Part shown: positions 1 through 9,526 of the stretch, piece after piece | Layout of the letters: every line of letters begins with the position of its first letter | How positions within the stretch are numbered: the first letter of the stretch is position 1 | Assembly (NCBI GenBank): GCA_004802725.1 | Contig: SGPM01000346.1 | Span: 1-28,389, forward strand | Length of the DNA stretch: 28,389 nucleotides | Source: Antrodiella citrinella | Lineage: Eukaryota > Basidiomycota > Agaricomycetes > Polyporales > Steccherinaceae | Direction of reading: 5' to 3' | Translations under genes and position numbers: made by a program | The notes under the pieces: model-generated | Told to the model about the DNA's origin: nothing | Seen by the model: only the letters and a program-made list of their open reading frames with translations | The model's database searches: none

Positions 1-242
1 CGGGGATTTCGGACCTCGCGGGTGACGCGCGGGTCGATCATCGGAAGCTTCGGGTGTGAGTACGAGTCGAAGTAGCGGGAGAGAAGCCTTCGGAGGTGCT
101 GAAGTAGAGGAGGACGGGTGCTAGGAGGTGCGAAATAGCGGCGCGCGGGTACCAGCGATAATCGGGGCTCATCAGCGTATAGTATCACCACGAAGAGTCG
201 CTGGAAAGTGAAAGGCGAGGTGGTGGGACACATGACTGTCAT
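1..242 (-). CDS. possible 5' part of an unidentified gene, cut by the window edge
   Basis: A minus-strand frame is open from an ATG at 242-240 to the window edge, about 80 codons with no stop. A second in-frame ATG lies at 233-231. The stretch is more GC-rich than the DNA to its right, as the coding exons here tend to be. The plus-strand frames I checked carry stops. The peptide is rich in Arg, Pro and Leu, with a short hydrophobic patch near residue 20. I recognise no domain. It could be the first exon of a gene continuing left of the window, or a chance frame in GC-rich DNA. Confidence 0.3.
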   Translation of the reverse strand, partial: MTVMCPTTSPFTFQRLFVVILYADEPRLSLVPARRYFAPPSTRPPLLQHLRRLLSRYFDSYSHPKLPMIDPRVTREVRNP

Positions 243-280
243 TGGCGCAAGTGGACTGAGGTCGAGACCGTACCGTTATT

Positions 281-316
281 TTGAGGTTGAGGTTGAAGTT
301 GAAGTTGAAGTTGAGA
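281..316. repeat. hexanucleotide microsatellite (TTGARG)n
   Basis: About six tandem copies of a TTGAGG/TTGAAG hexamer: two GG-type units followed by GA-type units. It is non-coding and lies just upstream of the possible minus-strand start at 242. Confidence 0.8.
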
Positions 317-1234
317 GTAAAGTGAGTCTTTGAGAGACTTACTCGCTGTGAGAAGGACCATGCGAGGCTATGACATCAGTGCAAGGTGCAAGGTGCTTGC
401 TTTCCAACAGAGACGACCGCGACAGACTGACACGTCAAAAGTGAGAAGTCGAGACGCCCAAATCGGTATAACATATGGTTTATTTTACGATTTTTATTTT
501 ATGATATGTAGTAACGCTAACTAAGCAATGATTGCCCAAACGAACTTCAAAGCCCGTCAGCAGAGATGGAGGCTTCAGCAAATTCAGCTTGCGTAGTGGC
601 GATATAGTATAATGGACGCATTGGCAATGTAATTAAAACGAATAAGACTGTGGTGCACCAGGTCCCTGAGATTGATTCTCCAACACTGAAAACTCAATCT
701 CTCCTCCGCCCGGAAGTCGAGTCGAAAATCGAGATGAAGGTTGATGAAGGGCTGCGATGCATAATCTGTCGAGTTCAGTTCTGCTGATGATCGATGAGCA
801 GCAGCGTTATGCTCGAATTGTCGCGAGCATCAGAGCGGAGATAGGTCCAAGACAGGCCCGTGTCTTGAATTGTGTTGCGAGCTCGAGGGACGCGCTCTCG
901 TTGTTGAGGACATTGCTGAAGCAAAGCGAGTCAAGTGGAAAAGAATGGATACTGTAGATGCAGTCGCCAGTGAAGGTATGCACAAGAGATGAAGTCCATG
1001 AGATGCGTATGAAATAACTATGAACAAGCTCATGAAAGACCTATGGATACGGTGATGATGAAAAGGGCAAGAACGGTGACGTGTGGTTGGATCGCGAGCT
1101 ATTGATTACAAGAAAACCATGACAAGTTCGTAAAAGTAATGCGCGCTAATCACGCATGGTTCATGCGCTCGAGTTGTCAACAAAAACCTATGAATTTCCT
1201 GTAAATTCGATGCTGGCAGTGTAGTAAGTAATCA

Positions 1235-1257
1235 ATAGATAGATAGATAGATAGATA
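1235..1257. repeat. ATAG tetranucleotide microsatellite
   Basis: Between five and six perfect ATAG units, followed by loose ACAAT-type repeats to about 1280 and an AAGT-rich stretch at about 1318-1340. It is likely length-polymorphic. Confidence 0.85.
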
Positions 1258-1925
1258 CAAACAATACAATAGAATACAATGCAAAAAATGTATCAAGTAA
1301 CACTAGTACCAAGACCAAATAAGTAAGTAAAGTAAGTAAGTGGCAAATGAGAGAATCAAGCAGGGGCCCGGAAGAGATCGGTCGATCCTGTCAGCCTCGG
1401 CCTTTTGTTGCGAGCCTGGGTCTGATCTTGGAAGTGGTTTGCAATCAGCCAGTCGGGTCTGGCCCAGATGATTGCAATCGCCTTGTAAGATTTGGCGTCA
1501 ATCTTGGGACCGGCTTCCAAGATTGTCTTTCATCTGGCAAGCGAATCGGCCGCAAGACGTCAAAATTGTCTTATAAGGCAGCCAGGAAATTTCCGACAAG
1601 GCATGACTGTGGTACTCAAAATTGACCTCTTTCCTCTCAAAAATGACTGTAAGCTTTCCAGACCGGCACCAGCGGGCCGCAGTGCGCCAGGCAGAGAGGA
1701 AGTTCGCTCGACCCTGATGTCTCCGGAAAATGTCCGTAGAGGTCGCTATGCATAACAGCGAGAAGAGCCTTCGTGATCAACAAACGCCCGACATCTGCTG
1801 CGCCGTCAGCATCATATGTCATCGCATGCGCTTTCGTCAAACTTGGCGCACTCATTTCCAAATTCCAAATTCCAACTTCTCATTTCTCTCTTCGTTTGCT
1901 GGGCTGGCTCAAGGCAGGCAGGCTC

Positions 1926-3231
1926 ATGTCGAGCTTGGTTTCCAAATTCACAGTTTCAGCCATCGGGATCGCGTCAAAAGCACTGTTAAGTTTGGGATAT
2001 TGTCGTTCGGTCACTGTCAATGGCATTCACCATTTGCATGACGCGTTGCAGAGTGAAGAGAGGGAAAATGGTCGTGGTATCATAACAAGTGCGTGCATTG
2101 TTGCTTTTTGCGTGAAATATGCTCAATATATGACCTACATAGTGGCCAACCATATTTCCACGTATGTCGCACGTCAGGACGGGGGTTTGACATTCGGCTG
2201 AAATGCATGCCCGTCAGCTTGGACGACCCCGTTGTTTGGGGTATTCTTCCAGCAAAATACTACTGGAACACACGTACAACGCGTTGGGTCCTTGGTGCAT
2301 CAGACATAATGTTCACCAACCCGTAAGTCCCCCTTCCGACTCTGTAAGTTCTGTGTCGCGTATTCACGTTCTGTGTCTTCGTCTTCTTTGCCAGATAGTG
2401 TATTTTCTGTATTCTTTCGGCACGGCCAAGTCCTGGAAACGTTTCGAGGGGACGGTGTCTTTCAGCCCGCTATCGACAGGGCCATTGAAAAGCTGAACAA
2501 AGGCGACTGGGTGCGTAATTTGTTGCGACATGACAGGGTACGCTCTTATACGTTCTTTCCACAGATACACTTGTTCGGTGAAGGTAAGGTCAATCAACCA
2601 GAACGACTCGAACATCAGAAGGGAGAGTCAACGATACCCGTCAGTCAGCATCATGCGAATCTACTGCGGTTCAAGTGGGGAGTGTACGTCTTCCCCTCTC
2701 TGTTCAATTTTTCGTCACTGAAAAATTAAACAGTGGTAGAATCGTCATGGAAGCCAAGAAACCGCCACTGATACTGCCTATGTGGCTAACCGGTATGTCC
2801 TGGACTGCACCTTCACCTTCGGTATACTCATGCAATACACGGCAGGTTTCGACGAACTGATGCCGGAAGGTCGCAGTTTCCCATTCAAATACTTCCCGAA
2901 GCGCGGCGTCGCTCTCGGTATCACATTCGGCGAACCAATACGGAATGCAGACATCAAGCATGCACTCCAACTTGCCGTTGCCTCACCCCCGAGCAATCAG
3001 GCTCTGTCATCTGAGCATACAGTGTTCGACGACTCTATCGAGCAGCAAAGCGGGGTCGTCACTGAGCAAGGATGGATGGGCGACGGACCGGCTAGCGTCG
3101 TGCGTTCGGACGACTTGCACCATAATGCGATTGAGGTGGAACGGATACGAAGTACCGTGACTGCCGTCATTCAGCGCGAGGTTGAGAAACTGGGGAAGCA
3201 TGTTTCAGAAAGCGTTGAGAAGTTGACGTAG
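1926..3231 (+). CDS. TAZ1: tafazzin, phospholipid-lysophospholipid transacylase
   Basis: Tafazzin remodels acyl chains of mitochondrial cardiolipin. Seven exons: 1926-2088, 2143-2161, 2218-2322, 2399-2510, 2565-2683, 2734-2792, 2846-3231. They join in frame to 320 aa; all introns are GT-AG and 50-76 nt. The acyltransferase HX4D motif is H58 (exon 2) to D63 (exon 3), in NHISTLDD. Family landmarks follow: TTRWVLGASDIMFTNP, GQVLETFRGDG (105-115), FGEGKVNQP (137-145), KWGVGRIVMEAKKPP, and LPMWLTGFDELMPEGR near 185-200. The start gives the short N-terminal segment usual for fungal homologues. Exon 2 is only 19 nt. The acceptor of intron 3 is set at 2398 because the nearer AG at 2394 breaks the frame. 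The tail after about residue 230 is hydrophilic and not conserved to my knowledge. Family assignment is firm; exon ends are inferred. Confidence 0.93.
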
Positions 3232-3887
3232 GTACTAGAGATTCTGTTGTGTTGTTGTTTATAATTATTGCAGAGCTATCTATTCAGACCTCTCTGTGAG
3301 CATCGGGCTGTCCCTCTTGCCGGTTGCATCCGTCGCTGATCACATACAAATTTATTTCTCGCAGTCCAAAAGCGCGAGCTGCATCCACTTGGTCACGGTA
3401 TATAAGGGACAATGACATAGCCGAACCCACATATACTCTGTATCGAAGCACAGCACGAACTAAGCGGGAACAGTTTCGTTGTGCTGAATGGAATGATACG
3501 TACGTCCATATCTCCTCCGCTTTTCAATCCGCTCATATTGTTGTTGATGTGTTGTATTCGTCATCACGGTCGGCTCTACTTCGTAAGCCTGCAGTGCCCT
3601 TCACTTTCATAGGTTTACTACGCTCTCCACAATTATTGGTGTCGAGGCGAACGCGGAGTAGCCGAGTATGCAACGATGGGAGGGATCATCCGCAAACATA
3701 GCCTTTTCGACCTTGCAAAGTCACTTATCTCTTCTGCGAGTGACATCCGACGTCGCGCCAAGTAAGCGTTCATCGTTCCAAAACGCATTCACAATCATTT
3801 GAACATCTGAGAACTGATGTCATGACAGGCGGACTACCTATCTAATGCTACTGGGAGCTGCTTGTACGTCTAGCCAATTCATAACAG
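3232..3887. other. intergenic region between convergent genes
   Basis: This lies between the 3' ends of tafazzin (+) and the DUF7770-like gene (-), so it mainly holds two 3' flanks. A TATATAAG string occurs near 3397, but no coding exon with splice signals could be built downstream of it. The 125-codon open frame across 3324-3701 has no recognisable protein features. Confidence 0.5.
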
Positions 3888-4583
3888 TCAGAGAAATACA
3901 CCTTGGTCGACTGGAACCCAGCAAGTGGGGTCTGCGCGTATCTCGGCAACAAGTTCATCCAGCTGTGCCAAGGATTCCGCTGCAATCATTCCTTTACTTA
4001 TGAAAAGCTTCAAAACCTCTCTGCACCAATATTGGCACCCGCTGCCTTCGTCGTTGTATTTGTACCTGTGGTATCCTGCTTTGAGTATGATATCGACAGC
4101 GCCCTCCGGTGTCAACACGACACCAGGCTGGAGATGGAACCTAACATCCCCGATCCTATTGTTAGAGACCCAATGGTCTCTGGACTTCACTCTATTGGCA
4201 CAAGTGGTCAGATAAGAGGCGTTGTTGGATCTTTCCAAGACACTCACTCGAAGCGGGTGACTTGTGTGGTCGAGTCCAACAAAGTCTTGTCAAGAAGAAT
4301 CGAACGCGGATTGACACGATTGGTCCGTCTCCCTCTGGGATCTGGCTCAGCTGGCGTATTGAACGCGCAGGCCAGTCGCCTTTAAAAAATGAGGGTCCGT
4401 CAGCTTCGTGTCATAAATCTGAAGCTGGCGAGATGTTGCTCACCAGTGAATCAGGCGTCGATTCCGGTTCTGCGGATGTGATGTTGCGCCTCGGTGAGCC
4501 GTAGCCACGATGAACAGGACCTGATGACCGCGATCCGTGTCCACCCAACCCTTGTGGTCGTATTCTGCCCCCTTGCTGCTCAT
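3888..4583 (-). CDS. DUF7770-like fungal protein of unknown function
   Basis: Three exons on the minus strand, 4444-4583, 4248-4379 and 3888-4191, join through 64- and 56-nt GT-AG introns into 191 aa. The C-terminal half resembles a family common in basidiomycete genomes, which I place near DUF7770 from memory: a hydrophobic N-terminal strand with an IHWRL segment near residues 45-49, then YKYNDEGSGCQYWC at 134-147, and an Asp/Glu-rich helix before a Pro-Val C-terminus. There is no signal peptide or membrane span, so it is probably cytosolic. The start is the ATG at 4583-4581. No catalytic residues are known to me. Reality as a gene is well supported by splicing; the family name is less certain. 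Confidence 0.68.
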
Positions 4584-5180
4584 CTTGACGATTGTGTAGT
4601 ATTGAAGGGCAGCGAGGGACTATAATTCATTCACAGTAAAGGCGGTACTAGTGTCAGCAAGATTTTATCACAAACTCCGAGTCATGATGAGACCTACGTT
4701 GTCTCTGGTGAGGAAGGATAGATGAAAGCCGGAGGATGGCCAATCGCAAGTACAACCATTGGACTCTTATATGGGTAGCACATGTGTGCTGTCGGTCACA
4801 TCGAAGTGCTCATAATAGGACAAAGGCGGATGAGTCACGACAAAGTCATTACCCGCGAAGGCGAGCAGCGTGGAACGGCCTCAGAAATCAGGTATTTGAT
4901 CATGATACGGCCATCTTACGACAGAGGCTTTGTGCTCGACGACTGCACAGGAAGCTGCATCAAAAACACCATATGGAAATACGATCGCAGCTGTGGCGTC
5001 AAACAAGCAAATCCATACAACTGGTGAAGAACAAAAGGGCCGGGGTTCTCGAAATGATGATATAACGTTGTCTAATCATAGTTGTATCCTCACGCGAGAA
5101 AATCCGTACAATCGTAGGTCAAAGATGTCGATCAATGAGTTCAACGAAGTAGACCTTCCTAGGAATCATAGTACACCGTC
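4584..5180. other. intergenic region, no supported gene
   Basis: It spans the promoter side of the DUF7770-like gene and the 3' side of the first kinase-like gene. Several overlapping short frames occur in 4736-5238, but none has a plausible start, splice pattern or protein composition. Confidence 0.5.
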
Positions 5181-6277
5181 TCAGCGATACCACAGCCCGG
5201 GCGCAACTTCCTCAAGATACCACTTCTCAAGGCGGTAGAACCTCCCACACACCAACGGGATTATTGCATCCCAGGACGCATCCGGGCCCTTCCTGACAAG
5301 ATCCTCGTTCTCCGCTTGCAATCTCATCGACACGAACTCCCACCACACTGGAAAGAATCCGGCCCACCCGAAGTCGATGAGCCAGAGGTGCCCATCGTCG
5401 CCGACGATGATGTTGCGTGGGTTGATATCCGAATGTGTCAGGACGAGAGGCCAGGAGCTATCGAAAGCCTCCTGAAGCGTGAGAGATGTCTCTAGAAAAC
5501 CTTTTTCCAGAGTACGCCGCTTGCCCTTTTTGAGCACTTCCAAGAATTCATCGTATGTCTCGAAAGGGCCTCTGTAGTCACATGGCACGAACCACAACGG
5601 GGAGAAGAACTCTTGTCCGCCCATACCCGGAGGCGAGAGTGGCCCAGGGATGAGAGAACGGGGATGCTGAATTTTGCGAAGTTGTCGGACGTAAGAACGG
5701 AGAGTGAGGGCGACGCGGAGACGGCCAAACCAGGAGAGGGTTGGCCAGATAACAGAGAGCGGACGGCCTGGTATATGCTCCATGGCGAAAAATAATCTGC
5801 GATAGTCCCCAGTCCCCTGTATCGCGAGCCGGCGTACGTGGGGGACAGGTATGGTGGTCTGTGACGCGACGACTTGGAGTGCGAGCATTTCGCGCGAATA
5901 TTCTTCCTCAGCAACTAGCGCGTATTTGATCACAGTGTTCTGTGTTATGCGATCGATGTTATGAGTACCCGAATGGGACTCGGAGTGGTCCAAAGCCCTC
6001 GATTCGAGACGAAAGAGCTCCCTATCAGAGAGGTCATCTATGTCGGATGGCTATAAAAGGATAAGAAAATGAAAACATAAGCCAATATGCATGGAAACTG
6101 ACCGAATGTTTTGGCTGTGAAGGGGGAAAAAAGTGATGTACGACATCCAAAAGCGTGGCAAGGGTTTCGAAACATATCCAGCCAAGCAGAGCACAGTTAC
6201 TAGACAGACGCAACAATGTATCAGCTGCCTATCATATCACGAAAGCTGAGACCGTACCTCTCTGGTTCAGGATGCAT
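5181..6277 (-). CDS. APH-type phosphotransferase / kinase-like protein, copy 1
   Basis: Member of the aminoglycoside-phosphotransferase-like (APH, PF01636) kinase fold, a large fungal family of unknown substrates. Three exons: 6258-6277, 6103-6199 and 5181-6050, giving 328 aa with introns of 58 and 52 nt. The first exon is 20 nt and supplies the only in-frame ATG; the ATG of copy 2 exon 2 reads ATA here. Visible kinase features: probable ATP lysine in NTVIK (K81), the Brenner loop HSDINPRN with H245, D247 and N252, and the metal-binding DFG with D265 in LIDFGWAGFFP. There is no signal peptide. It is the paralogue of 8124-9229, with the same three-exon layout and exon lengths of 20 and 97 nt in both. 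A TATATA at 6367-6372 lies about 90 nt upstream. All catalytic residues are present, so it looks functional; substrate unknown. Confidence 0.88.
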
Positions 6278-7168
6278 TCTGTTGTCCTGACAGTATCGTC
6301 GTTGTTCGGTCAAGTTGTTCGCTGTCCTGATGTCCAGACGCTCTGACCAGCGCTCACAGGTTGTCTATATATGATCACGTTGGGTTCAGGGTTCAGCCTA
6401 TATCCATATACGTATGCAAAGCATGCGATCATTCTGCACGTAAGATCTCATAACTTTTCCTGTACTGATGACTAGGATGGATCAGGATGAATCATGGATG
6501 GCCAGGATAATGAGACGCAGGGTCCATTTGTACAATGTAGACCATGAGGATGCTCATGGCGCTCAGAAGGAGTCGCGATCTGTGACAGGACGCGCTTGAT
6601 TGTTCCTGCGTGACACCGCGTCGAGTAGTGCCAGGAGAACGAATTCATACCCTTCCTTTCGATCCCCAAGACTACGCCCTCAATTCATTCGCATTTATCT
6701 GAGTGTATGTATCACATATCATCACCTTCACTGTCCTCATTGTCATTCTGGAAGCAAGTTGCGAGGCGAAATGAATACGCCACAGTCCCGATGTGGTCCC
6801 CAGGACTCCAGGTAATTCATGAGGCTGAGGTGCTAGGGATATATGTCTAAAGCTTTCACGGTAGATTTAAGTCATATCATTCCATGACAATCTCTATATC
6901 ATTCTTTCCTGATTCCGGCAAGGCAGCTGCGTCGTAGGTGTCTCGGCGACGTCGACGATCCTCGTCGTATAAAATTGGCTGAGCGAGCTTTCGTGTTCAC
7001 CACAAAACAGATACACTGCTGCAGAAATGTACGAGGCTCTCCACGTCTTTTCACCTCCCGACCTGACTAGGCCTGACTGCTCCTTCATAGCTCTCTAAAC
7101 ACGAGAACAAATATGACTCGCACTATCTCTACCCCCGTCCGGGCTATCCCGCTACCTAATCCGTCCAG
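6278..7168. other. intergenic half of the divergent kinase spacer
   Basis: It holds the copy 1 promoter (TATATA at 6367-6372) and otherwise no supported gene. Short frames at 6472-6815 and 6894-7088 look like chance. An ATG at 7113 opens a 25-codon frame running into the relic gene but cannot be joined to it in phase. Confidence 0.45.
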
Positions 7169-7677
7169 TTGCAAACCGTGCTCAAGGTGATCGAGAGCTG
7201 GGACAACTATTAGTATGAGAGTGCAGCGCTGGCGTCACGGAGGACTACTAGTACACGCACGAGTTAGTCAGGTTAGGTTAATGCTGGCTTGCCACCGCAG
7301 GAGAAGTTCATAGAGCGTGTTGAGTCCATGAAGATCGTCATGATGATGCAGGTATGCGTATCTCTCTGCTTTCTGTGGGTGGGCATACGATACTGATGGG
7401 GCGTTAGGTCAACATGAAGGATATCAACGAGACTCCAGGCGTGGTCATTCTCCGAGTCTATGTATTCTTCCTCTACCTCGGTTATCCATCAGGTCGCTGA
7501 CCGCAATTCTGACAGACGAGCATCCAAGACAAGACCAAGGGCGAGAACGTCTAGGACCCAGAAAGGTTTTTCGCGAACAACTGAACGACTCCGACTCAGA
7601 ACGAGACGATCAAGGTGACGAAGCCGACGGAGTACACCGCTTTGTGAAAGATAAGCTACGAAACTTATCGGTCGTGA
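7169..7677 (+). pseudogene. decayed multi-exon gene, family unknown
   Basis: Coding-like fragments sit between intact-looking splice sites but carry stops. A fragment at 7169-7210 reads LQTVLKVIESWDNY and hits TAG. After a CAG acceptor at 7300, 7301-7351 reads EKFIERVESMKIVMMMQ. A 56-nt GT-AG intron (7352-7407) and a 54-nt one (7462-7515) flank 7408-7461, reading VNMKDINETPGVV and onward. The frame from 7516 continues through TAG, TGA and TGA stops in the run TSIQDKTKGENV, DPERFFANN, TTPTQNETIKVTKPTEYTAL, KISYETYRS. Typical intron lengths, a charged residue mix and several interruptions suggest a dead gene rather than chance. I do not recognise the family. Confidence 0.42.
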
Positions 7678-7708
7678 TAGGATGTGCTCTACGAAATGAC
7701 TCATTGCT

Positions 7709-7810
7709 GCTTGGATGGCTCAGTTGGTTAGAGCGCAAGTCTCATAGCTTGTCTATGACTGCGATTTACGCAGTAATCTTGAGGTCGTGAGTTCGATCCT
7801 CACTCCGAGC
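7709..7810 (+). tRNA. tRNA-Met(CAT), elongator type, with 29-nt intron
   Basis: The cloverleaf closes fully: acceptor GCTTGGA with TCCGAGC, D stem GCTC/GAGC, T arm GTGAG-TTCGATC-CTCAC. The anticodon stem is CAAGT/TCTTG with a T-T pair at 31-39, which is also seen in yeast elongator tRNA-Met. The loop is CTCATA plus A38, so the anticodon is CAT at 7743-7745. The intron is 7747-7775, after position 37 as in eukaryotic nuclear tRNAs. It contains CTATG, which can pair with the anticodon segment CATAG. A T5 pol III terminator lies at 7836-7840. The exons match the gene at 12817-12920. Confidence 0.95.
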
Positions 7811-8123
7811 AATATAATCTTGTGTGGAGACCGTCTTTTTGTTCGAAAGCCTTTTCAAAGTTTAGAAGAAGGACAACCAGCTACTATTATTTTCATCTCT
7901 TTCGGGTCATGAACATAACTAGGGCACAACTGTCGATCTGCAGTAGCATCTTCCTAACAAGATACCTAGGTTTTGCACTGCGAAGAAATTCGTTCGTTGG
8001 CAGTCGACCCTGGAAGTCCCTACGGAGATGTCCGCAGTTCCGAAAGTTATGCCACAACGCAACTGTGGCGTGGTGTTACAACGCTTGGATACGAACCTCG
8101 ACAACGAACAGTGAGTGAGTAGG

Positions 8124-9229
8124 ATGCGTCCTCAACCGGAAAGGTACGCATAAAGCCTCTGAGTACAAGTGAAAAGCCTCACATATTACTAGTTACCGTG
8201 CTTGGCTTGGCTGGATGTGTTTTGAATCCGTCGCTACCATTATGGACGTTGTGCAGCACTTCTTCTCGCCTTCACAGCCAATTCATGCGGTCAGTCTTTA
8301 CTATACATATGAGTATATGCCTTCATGTTCTAATTTTCTCATAGCCATCCGACATAGACGAAATCTCTGACGACGATCTCTTTTGTCTCGAACCGAGGGC
8401 TTTGGACCACCCCGATTCCCATTCGGGTACTCACAACATCTATCGGATGACGCAGAACACTGTGATCAAATGCGCACTAGTCGCTGAAGACGAGTCCGAA
8501 TTTTCGCGTGAATCGCTCGCCATGCAAGTCGTCGCTTCACAGACCTCCATACCTGTCCCCCACATCTACCGGCTTGCGACGTATGGGTTTGGGCAGCCTG
8601 AGTATCGCAGGATCTACTTCGCTATGGAGCACATACCCGGCCGTCCACTGTCCGTCGTCTGGCCAACGCTCTCCTGGTTCGGTCGTCTCCGCGTCGCCCT
8701 CACTCTCCGTTCTTACATTCGACAACTTCGCAAAATCCAACATCCCCGGTCCCTCGTACCCGGACCACTCGCGCCCCCAGGCATGGGCGGACAAGAGTTC
8801 TTCTCCCCGCTGTGGGTCGTACCAGCTGACGAAAGAGGCCCATTCGACACATACGATGAATTCATGGAGCTGCTAGATCAGGCCAGGAAGCGTTCTATCA
8901 GTGTAGGCCAGCACTCGGGCTTGGAGACATCGCTCACGCCTCAAGAAGCCTTCGACAGCTCCCGGCCACTCGTCCTAACACATTCGGACCTCATCCCGCG
9001 CAACATCGTCGTCGGCGACGACGGGCACCTCTGGCTTATCGACTTTGGATGGGCGGGGTTCTTCCCGGTGTGGTGGGAGTTTGCTGCCATGAGAGAACAG
9101 GCGGACGGTGAGAATCCTGCGAAAGAGGGTCTGTCTTGGGACGCAATCATACCACTGGTGTGTGGGAGGTTCTACCGTCATGAGAAGTGGTTTCGCAGGG
9201 AAGTTAGGCCTGGGCTGTATTATCGCTGA
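8124..9229 (+). CDS. APH-type phosphotransferase / kinase-like protein, copy 2
   Basis: Paralogue of 5181-6277, transcribed away from it. Three exons: 8124-8143, 8193-8289 and 8345-9229, giving 333 aa with introns of 49 and 55 nt. The first two exons have the same lengths as in copy 1 and the starts align (MRPQPES here, MHPEPES there). Catalytic features are kept: K81 in NTVIK, Brenner loop HSDLIPRN with H252, D254 and N259, and DFG with D272. A central block (EYRRIYFAMEHIPGRPLSVV and the WPTLSWFGRLRVALTLRS stretch) is almost identical between copies. The middle linker after FFSPLW differs most, with a few extra residues here. The copies look duplicated by inversion and both appear intact. 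Substrate unknown. Confidence 0.9.
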
Positions 9230-9526
9230 GACAGTCTACTATTACTTTACAGACATGGTTTGCGCGTGTCGGCAATTTTGAGGTCACTCAGTACTCACTT
9301 TCGCATACATCCCTTGCACACCAGAGAACTTGAAGTTGCGCACACCATCACAAGCGCAAATAGGGTTTGGAGGTCTGAATAACCAAATGCTATTAGAAGT
9401 ACACAATAACCAAGAACAAAGAGTAAAAAATCCTAAGTTGACGTGACGATGTTCAGAATGAGTGTAGTAGGATAAGGCAAAGTCTATCTATACGATGCCG
9501 ACCACAATCCACGATTCACAATAAAC

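Larger units (their letters stand above)
243..1925. other. intergenic stretch with simple repeats and no supported gene
   Basis: I see no reading frame here with convincing composition or splice signals. It holds a hexamer repeat near 281, tetranucleotide repeats near 1235 and 1321, a degenerate tRNA-like element near 595-690, and a nested inverted repeat at 1425-1523. The right end is presumably the tafazzin promoter, but I see no clear TATA box. Confidence 0.5.

Noticed and set aside
3324..3701. A 125-codon plus-strand open frame after tafazzin
   Set aside because: No homology-like motif; it lies between convergent genes and looks like 3' flank.
6103..6216. Copy 1 kinase as a pseudogene lacking a start codon
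   Set aside because: The ATG of copy 2 exon 2 reads ATA here, but a 20-nt upstream exon (6258-6277) with proper splice sites supplies an ATG, matching the layout of copy 2.
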